A stretch of DNA of 64,000 nucleotides. Origin: a bacterium (GTDB lineage Bacteria; Eisenbacteria; RBG-16-71-46; CAIMUX01). Below the pieces are notes generated by a model. The model was given only the letters and a program-made list of their open reading frames with translations, made no database searches and was not told where the DNA came from. This document shows positions 16,108 to 25,430 of this stretch, piece after piece. The DNA lies in contig JAUIHP010000001.1 in NCBI GenBank assembly GCA_030431975.1, positions 248,001 through 312,000 on the forward strand, given 5' to 3'. The position numbers and the translations under genes were made by a program. The number at the start of each line of letters is the position of its first letter. The stretch's first letter is position 1.

Positions 16108-19100
16108 GTGCGACACACAGCGACCACTCTTCTTCTCTTCCTGGCCATCATCGCGGGGCCCTGCGCCCAAGCCGTCGAGGCGGCAAACCTATCCTGGTCC
16201 AACCCGGCGGACGGCCTTTGGAGTGACGGTTCGAACTGGTCCGGAGGGAATCCCCCTGGTCCCGGAGACACCGTCTCGATTGCCGTGAGCGGAAGCTACA
16301 CGGTGACGTTGGATGTCGACGTCGAGGTCGACGGGATCACCGTCGGAGCGGCGACGGGCGAGCAGACCGTCGCCGTCATCGACGGTTACACCCTGACCGT
16401 CGGCAGCTCCGGCCTGGACGTGCTGGCCAACGGGCGCTTTTTTGTCGACGACGGAACGATCGACGGATCCGGGACCATCGAAGTCGACGGGACGCTCGAG
16501 ATGCGTGGAGACGCCTTCCTTTCGGTCGACGTCTCTCTCTTCGGTTTGTTGTTCGTGAACTCCACACCCAACGAGATCAGCGGCAGCTTCGATCCTCAGG
16601 CCGGATCCACAACCCGCATCGACCCAACGAATGCCAACTTGAACTCGTCGCTCATCGTTACGAACGGATTCACCAATCACGGCACCGTCGAACTCACCAA
16701 CACCGGCTCCGCCCATCGGGACGCGAAGTTCGCGGTCTCAGGCGGCACCTTGGTCAATGCCGCAGACGGAACGATCTTCGCTTCGCGAGGTAGCTTCTCT
16801 GCCGGAACCCGAACCCTTGACGCCGTCCTCGACAACGAGGGAATTCTGGACGTCCAGCACACCTTCTCGATGAGCCGTGCGGACGCAGACCACGTCAACT
16901 CAGGAAACATCGAGGTCACCAACAACGGAAGCTTCACGCTCACGCAGTCGGGAGCAGATCCGACCTTCACGCATTCCGGGAACATCCATATCGACGTCAA
17001 CCGGATCATGACAATTCAGAGTGGCACGTTCACTCATGACCCCGGAACTACGTCCGGAGATGGAACGCTTCGTTGCGAAGACGTCAACGTTGTCGGCGTC
17101 ACCCACGGATCCGGTGCGGCCGTCCTCCTGCTCGCCGGAGGAAACCAGGTCGACAATCTCGACAACGCTGGACCCGTCCATGCTCTCGACATCGACAACG
17201 TGGTCACTCAGTACACGTCGGCGGCCGGATCACTGATCCGGATCGATCCGACCAACGCCAACCTGAACTCCACCCTTACCGTTTCGAACGGCTTCACGAA
17301 CCAAGGGACCATCGAGCTCACGAACACCGGCTCCGCCCATCGCGACGCCAAGTTCGCGGTCTCCAACGGCACGTTAGTCAACGCCGCGGACGGAACGATC
17401 TTTGCTTCGCGAGGCAACTTCTCTGCCGGAACCCGCACCCTCGACGCCGTCCTCGACAACGAGGGTCTCCTGGATGTCCAACACACCTTCTCGATGAGCC
17501 GTGCGGATGCAGACCATGTCAACTCAGGCGACATCGAGGTCACCAACAACGGCAGCTTCACCCTCACGCAGTCGGGCGTAGATCCGACTTTCACCCACAC
17601 TGGGAATGTCCAAATCGACGCCAACCGGATCCTGACGATTCTTGGCGGTGCCTTCTTTCATGACCCAGGAACAACTTCCGGAGACGGCACGCTGCGTTGC
17701 GAAGACGTCAGCATCGTAGGCGTCACCCATGGATCCGGTGCGGCCGTCCTCCTGCTCGCCGGAGGAAACCAGGTCGACAATCTCGACAACGCTGGATCCG
17801 TCCACGCCCTCGACATCGAAAACGTCGTTGCTCACTACACATCGGTGGCCGGATCACTCATTCGGATCGATCCAACCAACGTCAATCTGCATTCCGAACT
17901 CACCGTCACCAACGAATTCATCAACCACGGAACCATCGAACTCACCAACACCGGCTCCGCTCATCGCGGCGCCAAGTTCGTGGTCTCCGACGGCACTCTG
18001 GTCAACTCCGCAGACGGAACGATCTTCGCCTCGCGAGGCAACTTCTCTGCCGGAACCCGAACCCTCGACGCGGTCCTGGACAACGAGGGACTCCTGGATG
18101 TCCAACACACCTTCTCGATGGCACGCGCAGACGCAGACCACATCAACTCAGGAGACATCGAGGTCACCAACAACGGCACCTTCACGCTCACCCAGTCGGG
18201 GACGAGCCCCAGCCTGACCCACACCGGAAACATCCACATCGACGTAAACCGCCTCATGACCATTCAGGACGGAGACTTCTTCCACGATCCCGGTACGACA
18301 TCCGGCCAGGGCACGCTTCGACTCGAAGGCGTCCGCATGGTCGATGTCACCCACAACCAGACATCCGCCGTTCTCCTTCTGGCCGGAGACAACAGCATCG
18401 CCGCACTGACCAACGACGGCACCGTCGCCGGCCTCGACCAGAACAACGTCATCTCCTTCTGCACAACAGGTCCGAGTTCCGTCCTTCGCATAGACCCAAC
18501 GAACGCGAACCGTCACTCCGATCTTCAGTTTCGATTCGGCCTCACGAACCACGGCCTGATCGAGCTGACCAACTCCGGCTCTGCCACCCGGGACGCAAGG
18601 CTCACCGTCGATTCGGGAACTCTGACCAATGCTCCTGACGGAACCATTCAAGCCGCCCGGGGAACGTTCAGCGCCGGAACCCGAACCCTGAATGCCCAGC
18701 TCAACAACCAGGGTCTGGTTGATGTCCGACACACCTTCCTTCTCGATGAACCCGACGCACAGCACCTGAACTCCGGAACTTTCAGCCTTTCGGACAACGC
18801 TTCCTTCACCCTCAATCAAACCGGCGTCGATCCTCGCCTCACCCACGTCGGCTTGATCGAGTTCGCCAACAGCCGAAAGATGACGATCCAGGGCGGACAG
18901 TTTCTGCACGACCCCGGAACGACCCAGGGTGCCGGAGCCCTGCGCTGCGAAGGCGTCGAACTGATCGGAGTCACCCACTCGGCGGAAAGCCCGATTCTCG
19001 AACTCGCCGGGAACAACAGCGTCGACGAGCTTTCGAATGCCGGGACGATCGTGGCCACCTCCCTCAGCAATCTCGTGGACAGCTACTCGACATCCCCGGG

Positions 19101-20703
19101 ATCGATTACGCGAGTCGATCCGACGACCGCCAACCTGCACTCCGAGCTCGTCATCGGGAACGGCTTCACCAATCAGGGTCGAATCGAACTGACCAACTCC
19201 GGTTCGGCCCATCGCGAAGCGCGGATCGCCGTCACTTCCGGAATACTGTTCAACGTCGGCGGCGCCGTCCTCGAATCCTCCCGCGGTGCGTTCAGTGCGG
19301 GTACCCGGCAGATCGACGCGGCCGTGGACAACCAAGGAACTCTCATCGTCGAGCAGCCACTGACGGTCGTGAGCGGCCCGCTCCACCAACTTGCCGGAGC
19401 GCTACTCGCCGGAAGCGGTTCCCTGGACGTTTCCGCGGTCGAGTTTCTAAACGACGGGACGACCGCGCCGGGCTCGTCCGCCGGAACTCTTTCGATCATC
19501 GGCCCGGACACCCGAAGCGCCACCAGTGCCCTCAACATCGAGATCGGCGGCCGCAACACCAACCAGTACGACCGGCTGGCCGTCAGCGATTCCGCACACG
19601 TCGTGGGAGCGCTCAACATCAGCTTCATCGGCGGTTTCGAGCCATCCCTCGGTGACAGCTTCTCCATTCTCACCTCACCGGCACGGCAAGGGCTCTTCGA
19701 CATCGCGACCGGGCTCGTCGCACCCAACGGCTTGAAGCTCGAAATCAGCTACAAGGAGGACCGGATCGACCTTCTCGCGGGCGAGGCCGGAACCAACGAG
19801 CCACCGGTTGCCGTCAACGACTCCGTCACCGTCGGCGAAGACCTGATAGTCGATGTCGACGTGCTCGGCAACGACTTCGACCTCGACAGCGACTCCCTTT
19901 CTGTCGTAGCCGGAACCGTTTCCACTCCACCTCACGGTTTCGCTGTCCTGGGCGAGGACCAGACCATCCGCTACACGCCGGACTTCAACTTCGTCGGAGT
20001 CGACAGCTTCACCTACATCGTCAGCGACCTGGAAGGCGGCGATGACATGGGTACCGTCTATGTGGAGGTCACTCCACGCAACGACGGTCCCAAGTTCCTC
20101 GCCCTCTCGTCGCCCAACGTCGTCGTCCTCGCCGGCCAGCAGTTGGAGATCCTTGCTGTAGCCACCGACGTGGACGAAGGTGACATCGTGACCTTGACCT
20201 CGTCCGAGCTACCGCCCGGCGCGACTCTCTCCCCTCCGCTTCCGCTCGAAGGAAACCCCGTCTTCAGCACGTTCACGTGGATTCCGACCGAAGAAGACGA
20301 AGGGATCTACGACCTGACGTTCTTTGCCACCGACGACTCTCTCGCTCAGGATGCGCTGGAGTTCACCATCGAGGTGCAGCTCGCCGTGTCCTCCACTCCG
20401 GACGACGAGACGCTCGAGGAACAGATCCAGGACTTCGGCTTTGACGCCGTCTGGCCCAATCCCTCCCGCGGCCCGGTTCAGCTCGACTACTCGGTTCCCA
20501 CCGACGCTGCGATTCGGCTCGCGGTCTACGACATTCAGGGACGGCAGTTGGATCGACTGGTCGACGGGATGGTCGAGGCCGGGCGCCACACCAGCCAATG
20601 GGACGGCACGGTCGACGGCCAACCGGCAGCCGCAGGCGTCTACCTTCTGCGGCTCGAAGGCCCGGACAAGTCGTTCACGAAACGGATCGTCATCACGAAG
20701 TAA
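16108..20703 (+). CDS. Giant secreted protein with five 208-residue repeats and FlgD-type tail
   Basis: The start is GTG 16108, just after CCGGAGG. The 1531-residue product has a signal peptide ending near AVEA-A. An N-terminal segment (SWSNPADGLWSDGSNWSGG) resembles the start of autotransporter-like beta-helix proteins. Repeats begin at residues 170, 378, 586, 794 and 1002 with exactly 208-residue spacing; each opens with (R)I/V-DPT, followed by FTN(H/Q)G, ELTN(T/S)GSA and SAGTR motifs, so a long beta-solenoid is expected. The fifth copy is partial. A cadherin-like/VCBS-type domain (about 1232-1325, with VDVLGNDFD and DSFTYIVSD), an Ig-like domain (to about 1415) and a FlgD-type Ig tail (from about 1446, WPNPSRGPV) follow. 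It is probably a surface filament or adhesin. No enzymatic motif is visible. Confidence 0.85.
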   Translation: MRHTATTLLLFLAIIAGPCAQAVEAANLSWSNPADGLWSDGSNWSGGNPPGPGDTVSIAVSGSYTVTLDVDVEVDGITVGAATGEQTVAVIDGYTLTVGSSGLDVLANGRFFVDDGTIDGSGTIEVDGTLEMRGDAFLSVDVSLFGLLFVNSTPNEISGSFDPQAGSTTRIDPTNANLNSSLIVTNGFTNHGTVELTNTGSAHRDAKFAVSGGTLVNAADGTIFASRGSFSAGTRTLDAVLDNEGILDVQHTFSMSRADADHVNSGNIEVTNNGSFTLTQSGADPTFTHSGNIHIDVNRIMTIQSGTFTHDPGTTSGDGTLRCEDVNVVGVTHGSGAAVLLLAGGNQVDNLDNAGPVHALDIDNVVTQYTSAAGSLIRIDPTNANLNSTLTVSNGFTNQGTIELTNTGSAHRDAKFAVSNGTLVNAADGTIFASRGNFSAGTRTLDAVLDNEGLLDVQHTFSMSRADADHVNSGDIEVTNNGSFTLTQSGVDPTFTHTGNVQIDANRILTILGGAFFHDPGTTSGDGTLRCEDVSIVGVTHGSGAAVLLLAGGNQVDNLDNAGSVHALDIENVVAHYTSVAGSLIRIDPTNVNLHSELTVTNEFINHGTIELTNTGSAHRGAKFVVSDGTLVNSADGTIFASRGNFSAGTRTLDAVLDNEGLLDVQHTFSMARADADHINSGDIEVTNNGTFTLTQSGTSPSLTHTGNIHIDVNRLMTIQDGDFFHDPGTTSGQGTLRLEGVRMVDVTHNQTSAVLLLAGDNSIAALTNDGTVAGLDQNNVISFCTTGPSSVLRIDPTNANRHSDLQFRFGLTNHGLIELTNSGSATRDARLTVDSGTLTNAPDGTIQAARGTFSAGTRTLNAQLNNQGLVDVRHTFLLDEPDAQHLNSGTFSLSDNASFTLNQTGVDPRLTHVGLIEFANSRKMTIQGGQFLHDPGTTQGAGALRCEGVELIGVTHSAESPILELAGNNSVDELSNAGTIVATSLSNLVDSYSTSPGSITRVDPTTANLHSELVIGNGFTNQGRIELTNSGSAHREARIAVTSGILFNVGGAVLESSRGAFSAGTRQIDAAVDNQGTLIVEQPLTVVSGPLHQLAGALLAGSGSLDVSAVEFLNDGTTAPGSSAGTLSIIGPDTRSATSALNIEIGGRNTNQYDRLAVSDSAHVVGALNISFIGGFEPSLGDSFSILTSPARQGLFDIATGLVAPNGLKLEISYKEDRIDLLAGEAGTNEPPVAVNDSVTVGEDLIVDVDVLGNDFDLDSDSLSVVAGTVSTPPHGFAVLGEDQTIRYTPDFNFVGVDSFTYIVSDLEGGDDMGTVYVEVTPRNDGPKFLALSSPNVVVLAGQQLEILAVATDVDEGDIVTLTSSELPPGATLSPPLPLEGNPVFSTFTWIPTEEDEGIYDLTFFATDDSLAQDALEFTIEVQLAVSSTPDDETLEEQIQDFGFDAVWPNPSRGPVQLDYSVPTDAAIRLAVYDIQGRQLDRLVDGMVEAGRHTSQWDGTVDGQPAAAGVYLLRLEGPDKSFTKRIVITK
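16615..19400 (+). repeat. Tandem 624-bp coding repeat, four full copies and one partial
   Basis: The Arg codon before the I/V-DPT motif of each unit lies at 16615, 17239, 17863, 18487 and 19111, exactly 624 bases apart each time. Copies 1-3 are near identical over long stretches (for example 17095-17172 and 17717-17794), while copies 4 and 5 are more diverged. This indicates recent duplication within the first three units. Confidence 0.9.
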
Positions 20704-20777
20704 ACGTGGAGACGAATCCGCTGCGCTGGCCTTGGGGTAGCCTGGGAAGAGCTCCCCAGGTCAGCGCGGAGCGATCT

Positions 20778-20832
20778 GCGCTGTGGCGCGAGCCGAAGGC
20801 AGTTTCAGCCGTGAAAGATTGCTGAATCGAGG
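20778..20832 (+). repeat. Copy 2 of a 55-bp dispersed intergenic repeat
   Basis: This segment matches the reverse complement of 12465-12519 with about six differences. It lies 75 bases after the stop of the giant repeat protein. Its core, TTTCAGCCGTGAAA, is a perfect 5-bp inverted repeat around GCCG, so it can form a small hairpin in RNA. Confidence 0.6.
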
Positions 20833-20904
20833 CTGACAAAACTGGAGGTCGGTCGTTCCATATGGTCTAGACTCCGCTTCCGCACTTCGGAAGTCCGCCT
20901 ACGC

Positions 20905-20937
20905 ATGGACCCGGTAACCACCGGGCGGGAGGTCCAT
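20905..20937 (+). promoter_or_regulatory. Leader hairpin with the Shine-Dalgarno in a bulge
   Basis: Just upstream of ATG 20942, ATGGA (20905-20909) pairs with TCCAT (20933-20937), and CCCGGT (20910-20915) pairs with ACCGGG (20920-20925) around the loop AACC. The seven unpaired bases at 20926-20932 are CGGGAGG, the ribosome-binding site. A second small hairpin (CTTCCG/CGGAAG) lies just upstream. The layout suggests control of translation by folding, but this is inferred from the sequence alone. Confidence 0.45.
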
Positions 20938-20941
20938 CGCT

Positions 20942-21991
20942 ATGAAACGAACTCGAGCTCAGAACCGCGTCCTTAACAAGTTCGTCTCCAAGCCGCTCGC
21001 CCCCAGGCCGCGAGCCCACAAGCCGCGTGTCCTCAAACCGAGTGTCCTCGTTCCACTCGTCTTCATCGCCTTCACGCTGATTTCCGGCTGCGGCGCCTCA
21101 AAGCAAAAGCTCCGCATGGTTCCGAACCTCGAGTCCACGCTTCGTCAGGTCACCACCCTCGAACAGGACATGACCATGTCTCTGGGACCCATGGGTGAGC
21201 AGTCCACCCAGTCGACGACCTTGTTCGAAATGACCCAGATCCCCAGGGAGCGACGCGACGACGGCTCGACGGTCATGGAGTATCGCTATGACCGGATCCG
21301 GACGGAGACCACGGTTGGCGACCAGGTCATGACCATGGACACCGACTCCCCTTCGGAAGACGAGCTGGACCCGTTCTCCGCACTCGTCGGGTTGTCCATT
21401 ACCGCGCGCATCACCAACCGCGGAAAGGTTCTGGAAGTCTCTGGTTTCGACGAGTTGATGGACTCGATCAGCAGCGACATGTCCGGACCCGAAGCGGCCC
21501 AGATGAAGGAACTGATGCGCTCGAGTTTCGGCAACGAGGCAATGACCTCGATGCTGCAACAGATCACTCCGATTCTTCCTGAAGACGCGGTCGGAGTCGG
21601 GGACTCGTGGAAGAGCGAGACCTCTATGCAATTCCCGATGCTGGGCGACATGGAGGTCGACTACGCGTATGAGGTTCTGGCCTTCGAACCCTACGTCGGC
21701 AGCGACTGTGTCAAACTCGGTTTCGACTACGTCATTTCCATTACGAGCGGTGACGCGCTCCTCGACCTTCTGCGCCAGATGATGGGCACCGATGTCGACC
21801 TCGAATGGGAAATGAAGGACTCGATCGGCACCGGCTCACTATGGCTGGACCGAGCCACCGGCGTGGTCATGGCCATGGACTTTACGCAGGACATATCCGT
21901 GCAGATGTCGATGGGCATTCCGGAAGTGGCCGAAGAAATGGACATGGACTTCGACATTCGCCAGACCATGTCCATGGAGACCGTCCGATAG
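20942..21991 (+). CDS. Lipoprotein, DUF6263-like
   Basis: This 349-residue protein starts at ATG 20942 behind GGGAGG. The N-terminus is an unusually long basic leader (about 35 residues, with repeated KP/RP pairs), then a hydrophobic segment and the lipobox ISGC with Cys50. The mature domain is Met-rich and contains TTLEQDMTMSLGPMGEQ, alternating beta-strands and the PEDAVGVGDSWK motif typical of DUF6263-type lipoproteins. These presumably form a lipid- or ligand-binding fold; function is unknown. Expression may be limited by the hairpin around its ribosome-binding site (20905-20937). It is convergent with the RidA-like gene, and the two coding regions end 11 bases apart. Confidence 0.7.
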   Translation: MKRTRAQNRVLNKFVSKPLAPRPRAHKPRVLKPSVLVPLVFIAFTLISGCGASKQKLRMVPNLESTLRQVTTLEQDMTMSLGPMGEQSTQSTTLFEMTQIPRERRDDGSTVMEYRYDRIRTETTVGDQVMTMDTDSPSEDELDPFSALVGLSITARITNRGKVLEVSGFDELMDSISSDMSGPEAAQMKELMRSSFGNEAMTSMLQQITPILPEDAVGVGDSWKSETSMQFPMLGDMEVDYAYEVLAFEPYVGSDCVKLGFDYVISITSGDALLDLLRQMMGTDVDLEWEMKDSIGTGSLWLDRATGVVMAMDFTQDISVQMSMGIPEVAEEMDMDFDIRQTMSMETVR

Positions 21992-22024
21992 CGGTCGCGC
22001 GTCTACCTGAGGACGGCGACCGCT
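21990..22024. terminator. Bidirectional terminator-type hairpin overlapping two gene ends
   Basis: AGCGGTCGC (21990-21998) pairs with GCGACCGCT (22016-22024), and CGTC (22000-22003) pairs with GACG (22012-22015) inside it, leaving an 8-base loop and one bulged G. The hairpin covers the last bases of both convergent genes. A short TTT follows on the plus strand. Confidence 0.6.
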
Positions 22025-22581
22025 TTCAGCTCGAGCAGCATCTCCGGATGAACGAGGTTCGAGACGCCGACTGCGGTCCAGGCCGCCTCGGTGCTTCCAA
22101 AGATGCGACGCTTCACCTCAGAAAAGACGGAAACATCACCCAGGTCACGGTGATAGGTCGTGAACTCGACGACATCCTCGAGGGTGGCGCCGTGCTCACC
22201 CAACGTCTGCGCCAGGTTGTCCAGGGCCAGACGAGACTGTTCCGTCGGTCCGTCTCCCCATCCGGACGCGTCCCGGCCAAGCTGGCCGCTGATCCACAGA
22301 ATGTTGCCGCTCCGAACGACCTGCGGTTCACCCGGCAGCATGCGCGGCCGCTCCAATCCGGCAATCTCCTGCGACTCGGATTCGTCGACCGAGAAATCGT
22401 CGACTGAGAGATCTTCGACTTGCTGAAGAGCCGCGGACGCGACCTCAGCCAGAGGGACTCCGGCATGCGCTGCAGAAGGAGAGTCGACGTTGATTGGACG
22501 ATCGGGATCGTTCGTGAGGGATGCGGCAGCCAATGTAACGAGAACGAATGCGAGCGAAACCATGGCTAACGCCAGGCGCAT
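22003..22581 (-). CDS. Exported RidA/YjgF-family protein
   Basis: This 192-residue protein starts at ATG 22581 after GGGAGGAAG. It has an N-terminal hydrophobic segment (MRLALAMVSLAFVLVTLAAAS), then a linker of about 55 residues rich in Asp, Ser and Glu, and a RidA domain (about 75-192) with GNILWISGQLGRDASG, a central LALDNLAQTLGEHGA helix and a LLELKAVAVL strand. RidA proteins deaminate reactive imines in the cytosol using a conserved Arg. Here the corresponding region reads AAWTAVGVSNL, so the catalytic Arg is replaced, as in other Rid subfamilies. Export plus loss of Arg suggests a role other than cytosolic imine hydrolysis. Whether the N-terminus is cleaved or acts as an anchor is unclear. 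Confidence 0.82.
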   Translation of the reverse strand: MRLALAMVSLAFVLVTLAAASLTNDPDRPINVDSPSAAHAGVPLAEVASAALQQVEDLSVDDFSVDESESQEIAGLERPRMLPGEPQVVRSGNILWISGQLGRDASGWGDGPTEQSRLALDNLAQTLGEHGATLEDVVEFTTYHRDLGDVSVFSEVKRRIFGSTEAAWTAVGVSNLVHPEMLLELKAVAVLR

Positions 22582-22885
22582 GTCGAATCTTCCTCCCTGT
22601 CGATATCGCGAGAATTGAGCCCGGCGCGAATCCTACCGATCGGTCACGAACACGTAAAGAGTAGATCGCGTTCGCGGTCGTGATTTTTCGCAACGGGGGC
22701 CTGGCAGGCACATCGACAGCGTTAGCCCGACCTTCATGAGCCGGCCGAGTTCGGGTTCCCATTTGTACAAGCCGCTCGCAGAGACAGTCGCAGTCGAAGG
22801 AGAACTCTGCTTCCGCTGCCTCCGCGGCTTCCGCTCACAGCGACTTCAGCACTTCAGCTCTGCGACCCATGCCGATGCAGAGATG

Positions 22886-24613
22886 TCACATCTTTTCCAC
22901 GCGAGGGAGCTCGACCGTGATGCGCGCCCCACCTTCAGTTCGGTTCTCGGCCCGAATCGATCCGCCGTGCTGCCGGACGATCTCGCGAACGACGGCCAGC
23001 CCGAGCCCGCTGCCTCCGGAAGCTCGCGCCGGGTCTCCCCGGTAGAAGCGATCAAACACGAAACGAAGCTCGTCCTCCGGAAAGCCCGGCCCGTCGTCTT
23101 CGACCTGTAGCTGCAGACGGTCCGCCGACGACGTCTGAAGAGAGACCCGGACCTGTGCAGTGTCTCCGGCGTGGCGAATGGCGTTCCCGATCAGATTGTC
23201 GAGCACCTGCTCCATCCGCAGGCCATCAAGCCGGGTTGGAACGGGCTGTTTCGGCAGGACCAACTCGAGCTGCGCGCCCGCCTTTTCCCATTCGCGCTTC
23301 CGACGCTCGACCTGGCGCCGAATCAGGTCCGCCAGATCGAGCTCGACCGGTTCGAAGGCGTTGGCCGCTCCCGCTTCCAACCGGGCCAGGTCGAGCAGGT
23401 CGTCGATGAGACGGCCCATGCGCTGCCCTTCGTCAAGAATGTGTCCGAGGTAGGCTCGGTTCTCGTCCTCATCGACGGGAACGGCCGGATCGAGCAGCGT
23501 TTCGGCATAGCCGCGAATCGACGTGAGCGGAGTCGACAGTTCATGCGTGACGTCCGCAAGGAAACGCTTCCTTTGCGCCTCAGCCTCTTCCAGCTGCCGT
23601 CGCTGCTCGGAAAGCTCCTCGGTCATGTCGTTGAGGGAGTCCGCCAAAGACCCGATCTCGTCCCCGCCGAGGTCGGGCACCCGGGCGTCCAACTGCCCGG
23701 CCGAAACGCGCGCCGCGTGGGCATCGAGCAACCGAAGTCGGCGGGAAAGGCCGTGAAAGAGAAGCAGCCCGGCCAGCGCCGCGAGCACTGCCGCCGCCGG
23801 GATGAAGACCAGGGCTGGACGTGGATACAGACGGCCGACGGGAAACTCCCGCTCCGGGTAGACCAGCCAGACGGTGCCGAGAACTTGCCCCTCCGGCTGT
23901 GCCTGGACGGGAGCGTCGGTCGCCCGCTCGTTTCCCGTCGCGGACCGAACCACGGCAGACACGACCGCGGCCTGCCGGTCCGGGCCCAGCCATCGGTCGA
24001 GATCTGGGGGCGGTCGCCGCGAACGTCCGGTTCGTGAGCGCCATCGACGGCCGTCCCGACCGCCCGGATCGTCCCGACCATCCCGCTCGTTCCTTTCGAA
24101 CTCGGGATAGGGCCCCTGCCCCGGCCCCGGGCCCGTCCCGGGCGGGGCGGACCCTTCCGCACCCGGCGGCGGATCTGTCGGAGGCGGTCGAAACCCGCGG
24201 GCTTCAAAGTTCCGCTCGGCTGCGAGTTCCGCGGGCAGTTCCTCTCCGCTGGCCTCTTCGATCAGCTCTCGAAGCGGAGCCGGAAGCCCGAACGAAAAGG
24301 GGACCTGCCATCGCGCACCGGTTCCGGTCGCGTCCTCGACTCCCTGAAAGACGTAGAGCCGTTCCCGACCCGCACTGAAAGTCCGAAGCACTCGCGAGAC
24401 ATCCTCGTTCCCTTCGTCCAGGGCCTCGGCCAATGCGGCCGCGCATCCCTGAGCCTCTTCCACTCGTGCCGCTCGCTGTTGCGAAGACAGGAGTGGTCGG
24501 ACGACGAAAAGCGCAAGTAGCAGCTGGACGACCAGGCCAACGAGAAGGACGGCAAGGAAGGCGCCGGCCAACGTCCAGAAGAGGCTGGGATAGGTCGGTC
24601 GGACGGGGCGCAC
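22886..24613 (-). CDS. Two-component sensor histidine kinase
   Basis: I choose GTG 24613, five bases after the end of the response-regulator gene, giving 575 residues. The order is: first membrane helix (LFWTLAGAFLAVLLVGLVVQ), a periplasmic domain containing a long Pro/Gly/Arg-rich low-complexity stretch (PPPTDPPPGAEG onward), a second helix (ALVFIPAAAVLAALAGLLLF), a HAMP domain, a dimerisation/phosphoacceptor helix with His357 in DVTHELSTPL, and an HATPase with NLIGNAIRHA, DDGPGFPEDE and GSGLGLAVV. All catalytic boxes are intact. The Pro-rich sensor insert is unusual. The downstream partner is the OmpR-type regulator at 24619-25314; the signal is unknown. Confidence 0.95.
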   Translation of the reverse strand: MRPVRPTYPSLFWTLAGAFLAVLLVGLVVQLLLALFVVRPLLSSQQRAARVEEAQGCAAALAEALDEGNEDVSRVLRTFSAGRERLYVFQGVEDATGTGARWQVPFSFGLPAPLRELIEEASGEELPAELAAERNFEARGFRPPPTDPPPGAEGSAPPGTGPGPGQGPYPEFERNERDGRDDPGGRDGRRWRSRTGRSRRPPPDLDRWLGPDRQAAVVSAVVRSATGNERATDAPVQAQPEGQVLGTVWLVYPEREFPVGRLYPRPALVFIPAAAVLAALAGLLLFHGLSRRLRLLDAHAARVSAGQLDARVPDLGGDEIGSLADSLNDMTEELSEQRRQLEEAEAQRKRFLADVTHELSTPLTSIRGYAETLLDPAVPVDEDENRAYLGHILDEGQRMGRLIDDLLDLARLEAGAANAFEPVELDLADLIRRQVERRKREWEKAGAQLELVLPKQPVPTRLDGLRMEQVLDNLIGNAIRHAGDTAQVRVSLQTSSADRLQLQVEDDGPGFPEDELRFVFDRFYRGDPARASGGSGLGLAVVREIVRQHGGSIRAENRTEGGARITVELPRVEKM

Positions 24614-24618
24614 GGGAT

Positions 24619-25314
24619 TCAGTTCCCGGACCGCGGATCGGCGAACCGGTAGCCCGCACCCCAAACCGTCTGCACGTAGCGCGGTTTCGAGGGATCCGAC
24701 TCCAGCTTGCGCCGCAGCCGGCTGATCAGACTGTCGATGGAACGACCGTCGACGATCCGGTCGTCTCCCCAAACCTGCTCCAGCAACTGATCCCGGCTGT
24801 AGACGAAGCCCGGGCGATTGGCCAGAAACTGCAACAGGTCGAACTCGAGGGAGGTCAACTCGATGGGATCACCGTCCCGCTCGACGAGTCGACGCGCCTT
24901 GTCGATGCGAATGGCCCCGCGCTCCAGCACTTCATCCTTGTTCGGAGCCGGCTGAGACCGGCGAAGAAGCGCGCGCACCCGCGCTACGAGTTCGCGCGTG
25001 CTGAACGGCTTGGTCACGTAGTCATCGGCGCCAAGCTCGAAGCCCAGGACCTTGTCAGCTTCGTCGGTCCGCGCCGTCAACATCAGGATGGGAGTGTGCG
25101 ACGTCTCGCGAATGCGTCGACAAATCTCGAGTCCGTCGACGCTGGGAACCATAAGGTCCAGCACGACCAGATTTGGCGTCTTCTCGTGGAAGAGTCGGAG
25201 GGCGGTCTTGCCATCCGACGCGCTCGCGACGGTGAATCCGGCCGAGGACAGATTCTTGGCCACGAGTTCAGAGATCTTTGGGTCGTCTTCGACGATCAGA
25301 ATATGCGAGGTCAC
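24619..25314 (-). CDS. OmpR-family response regulator
   Basis: The product has 231 residues if started at GTG 25314 (TSHILIVEDD); GTG 25332 is also possible. The receiver domain has the acidic pair (Asp10, Asp11), phosphoacceptor Asp53 in VVLDLMVPS, the conserved Thr in LMLTAR and Lys in DDYVTKPFS. A winged-helix DNA-binding domain follows, with LTSLEFDLLQFLANRPG, SRDQLLEQVWGD and VDGRSIDSLISRLRRKLE. The gene precedes its histidine kinase by five bases, so the two form an operon. topA is upstream on the same strand but begins its own unit more than 100 bases away. Confidence 0.95.
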   Translation of the reverse strand: MTSHILIVEDDPKISELVAKNLSSAGFTVASASDGKTALRLFHEKTPNLVVLDLMVPSVDGLEICRRIRETSHTPILMLTARTDEADKVLGFELGADDYVTKPFSTRELVARVRALLRRSQPAPNKDEVLERGAIRIDKARRLVERDGDPIELTSLEFDLLQFLANRPGFVYSRDQLLEQVWGDDRIVDGRSIDSLISRLRRKLESDPSKPRYVQTVWGAGYRFADPRSGN

Positions 25315-25430
25315 GAAGTGAGGATACTCCACAGGAAAGGAGCCCGCCCTGACATTCTAAGGCACATCCCCTCGCTGACGGCCCTCGCGAACCAACCGTC
25401 CAGGCCGCTTCACGCTGGCCGGCTCTCGGA

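Noticed and set aside
16615-19400. Repeats considered as a mobile or phage element
   Set aside because: They are in-frame within one coding sequence and exactly 208 codons each, so they are protein repeats.
20905-20937. A known riboswitch class in the lipoprotein leader
   Set aside because: The hairpin is too small and lacks conserved cores of known riboswitches; only a local structural control is proposed.
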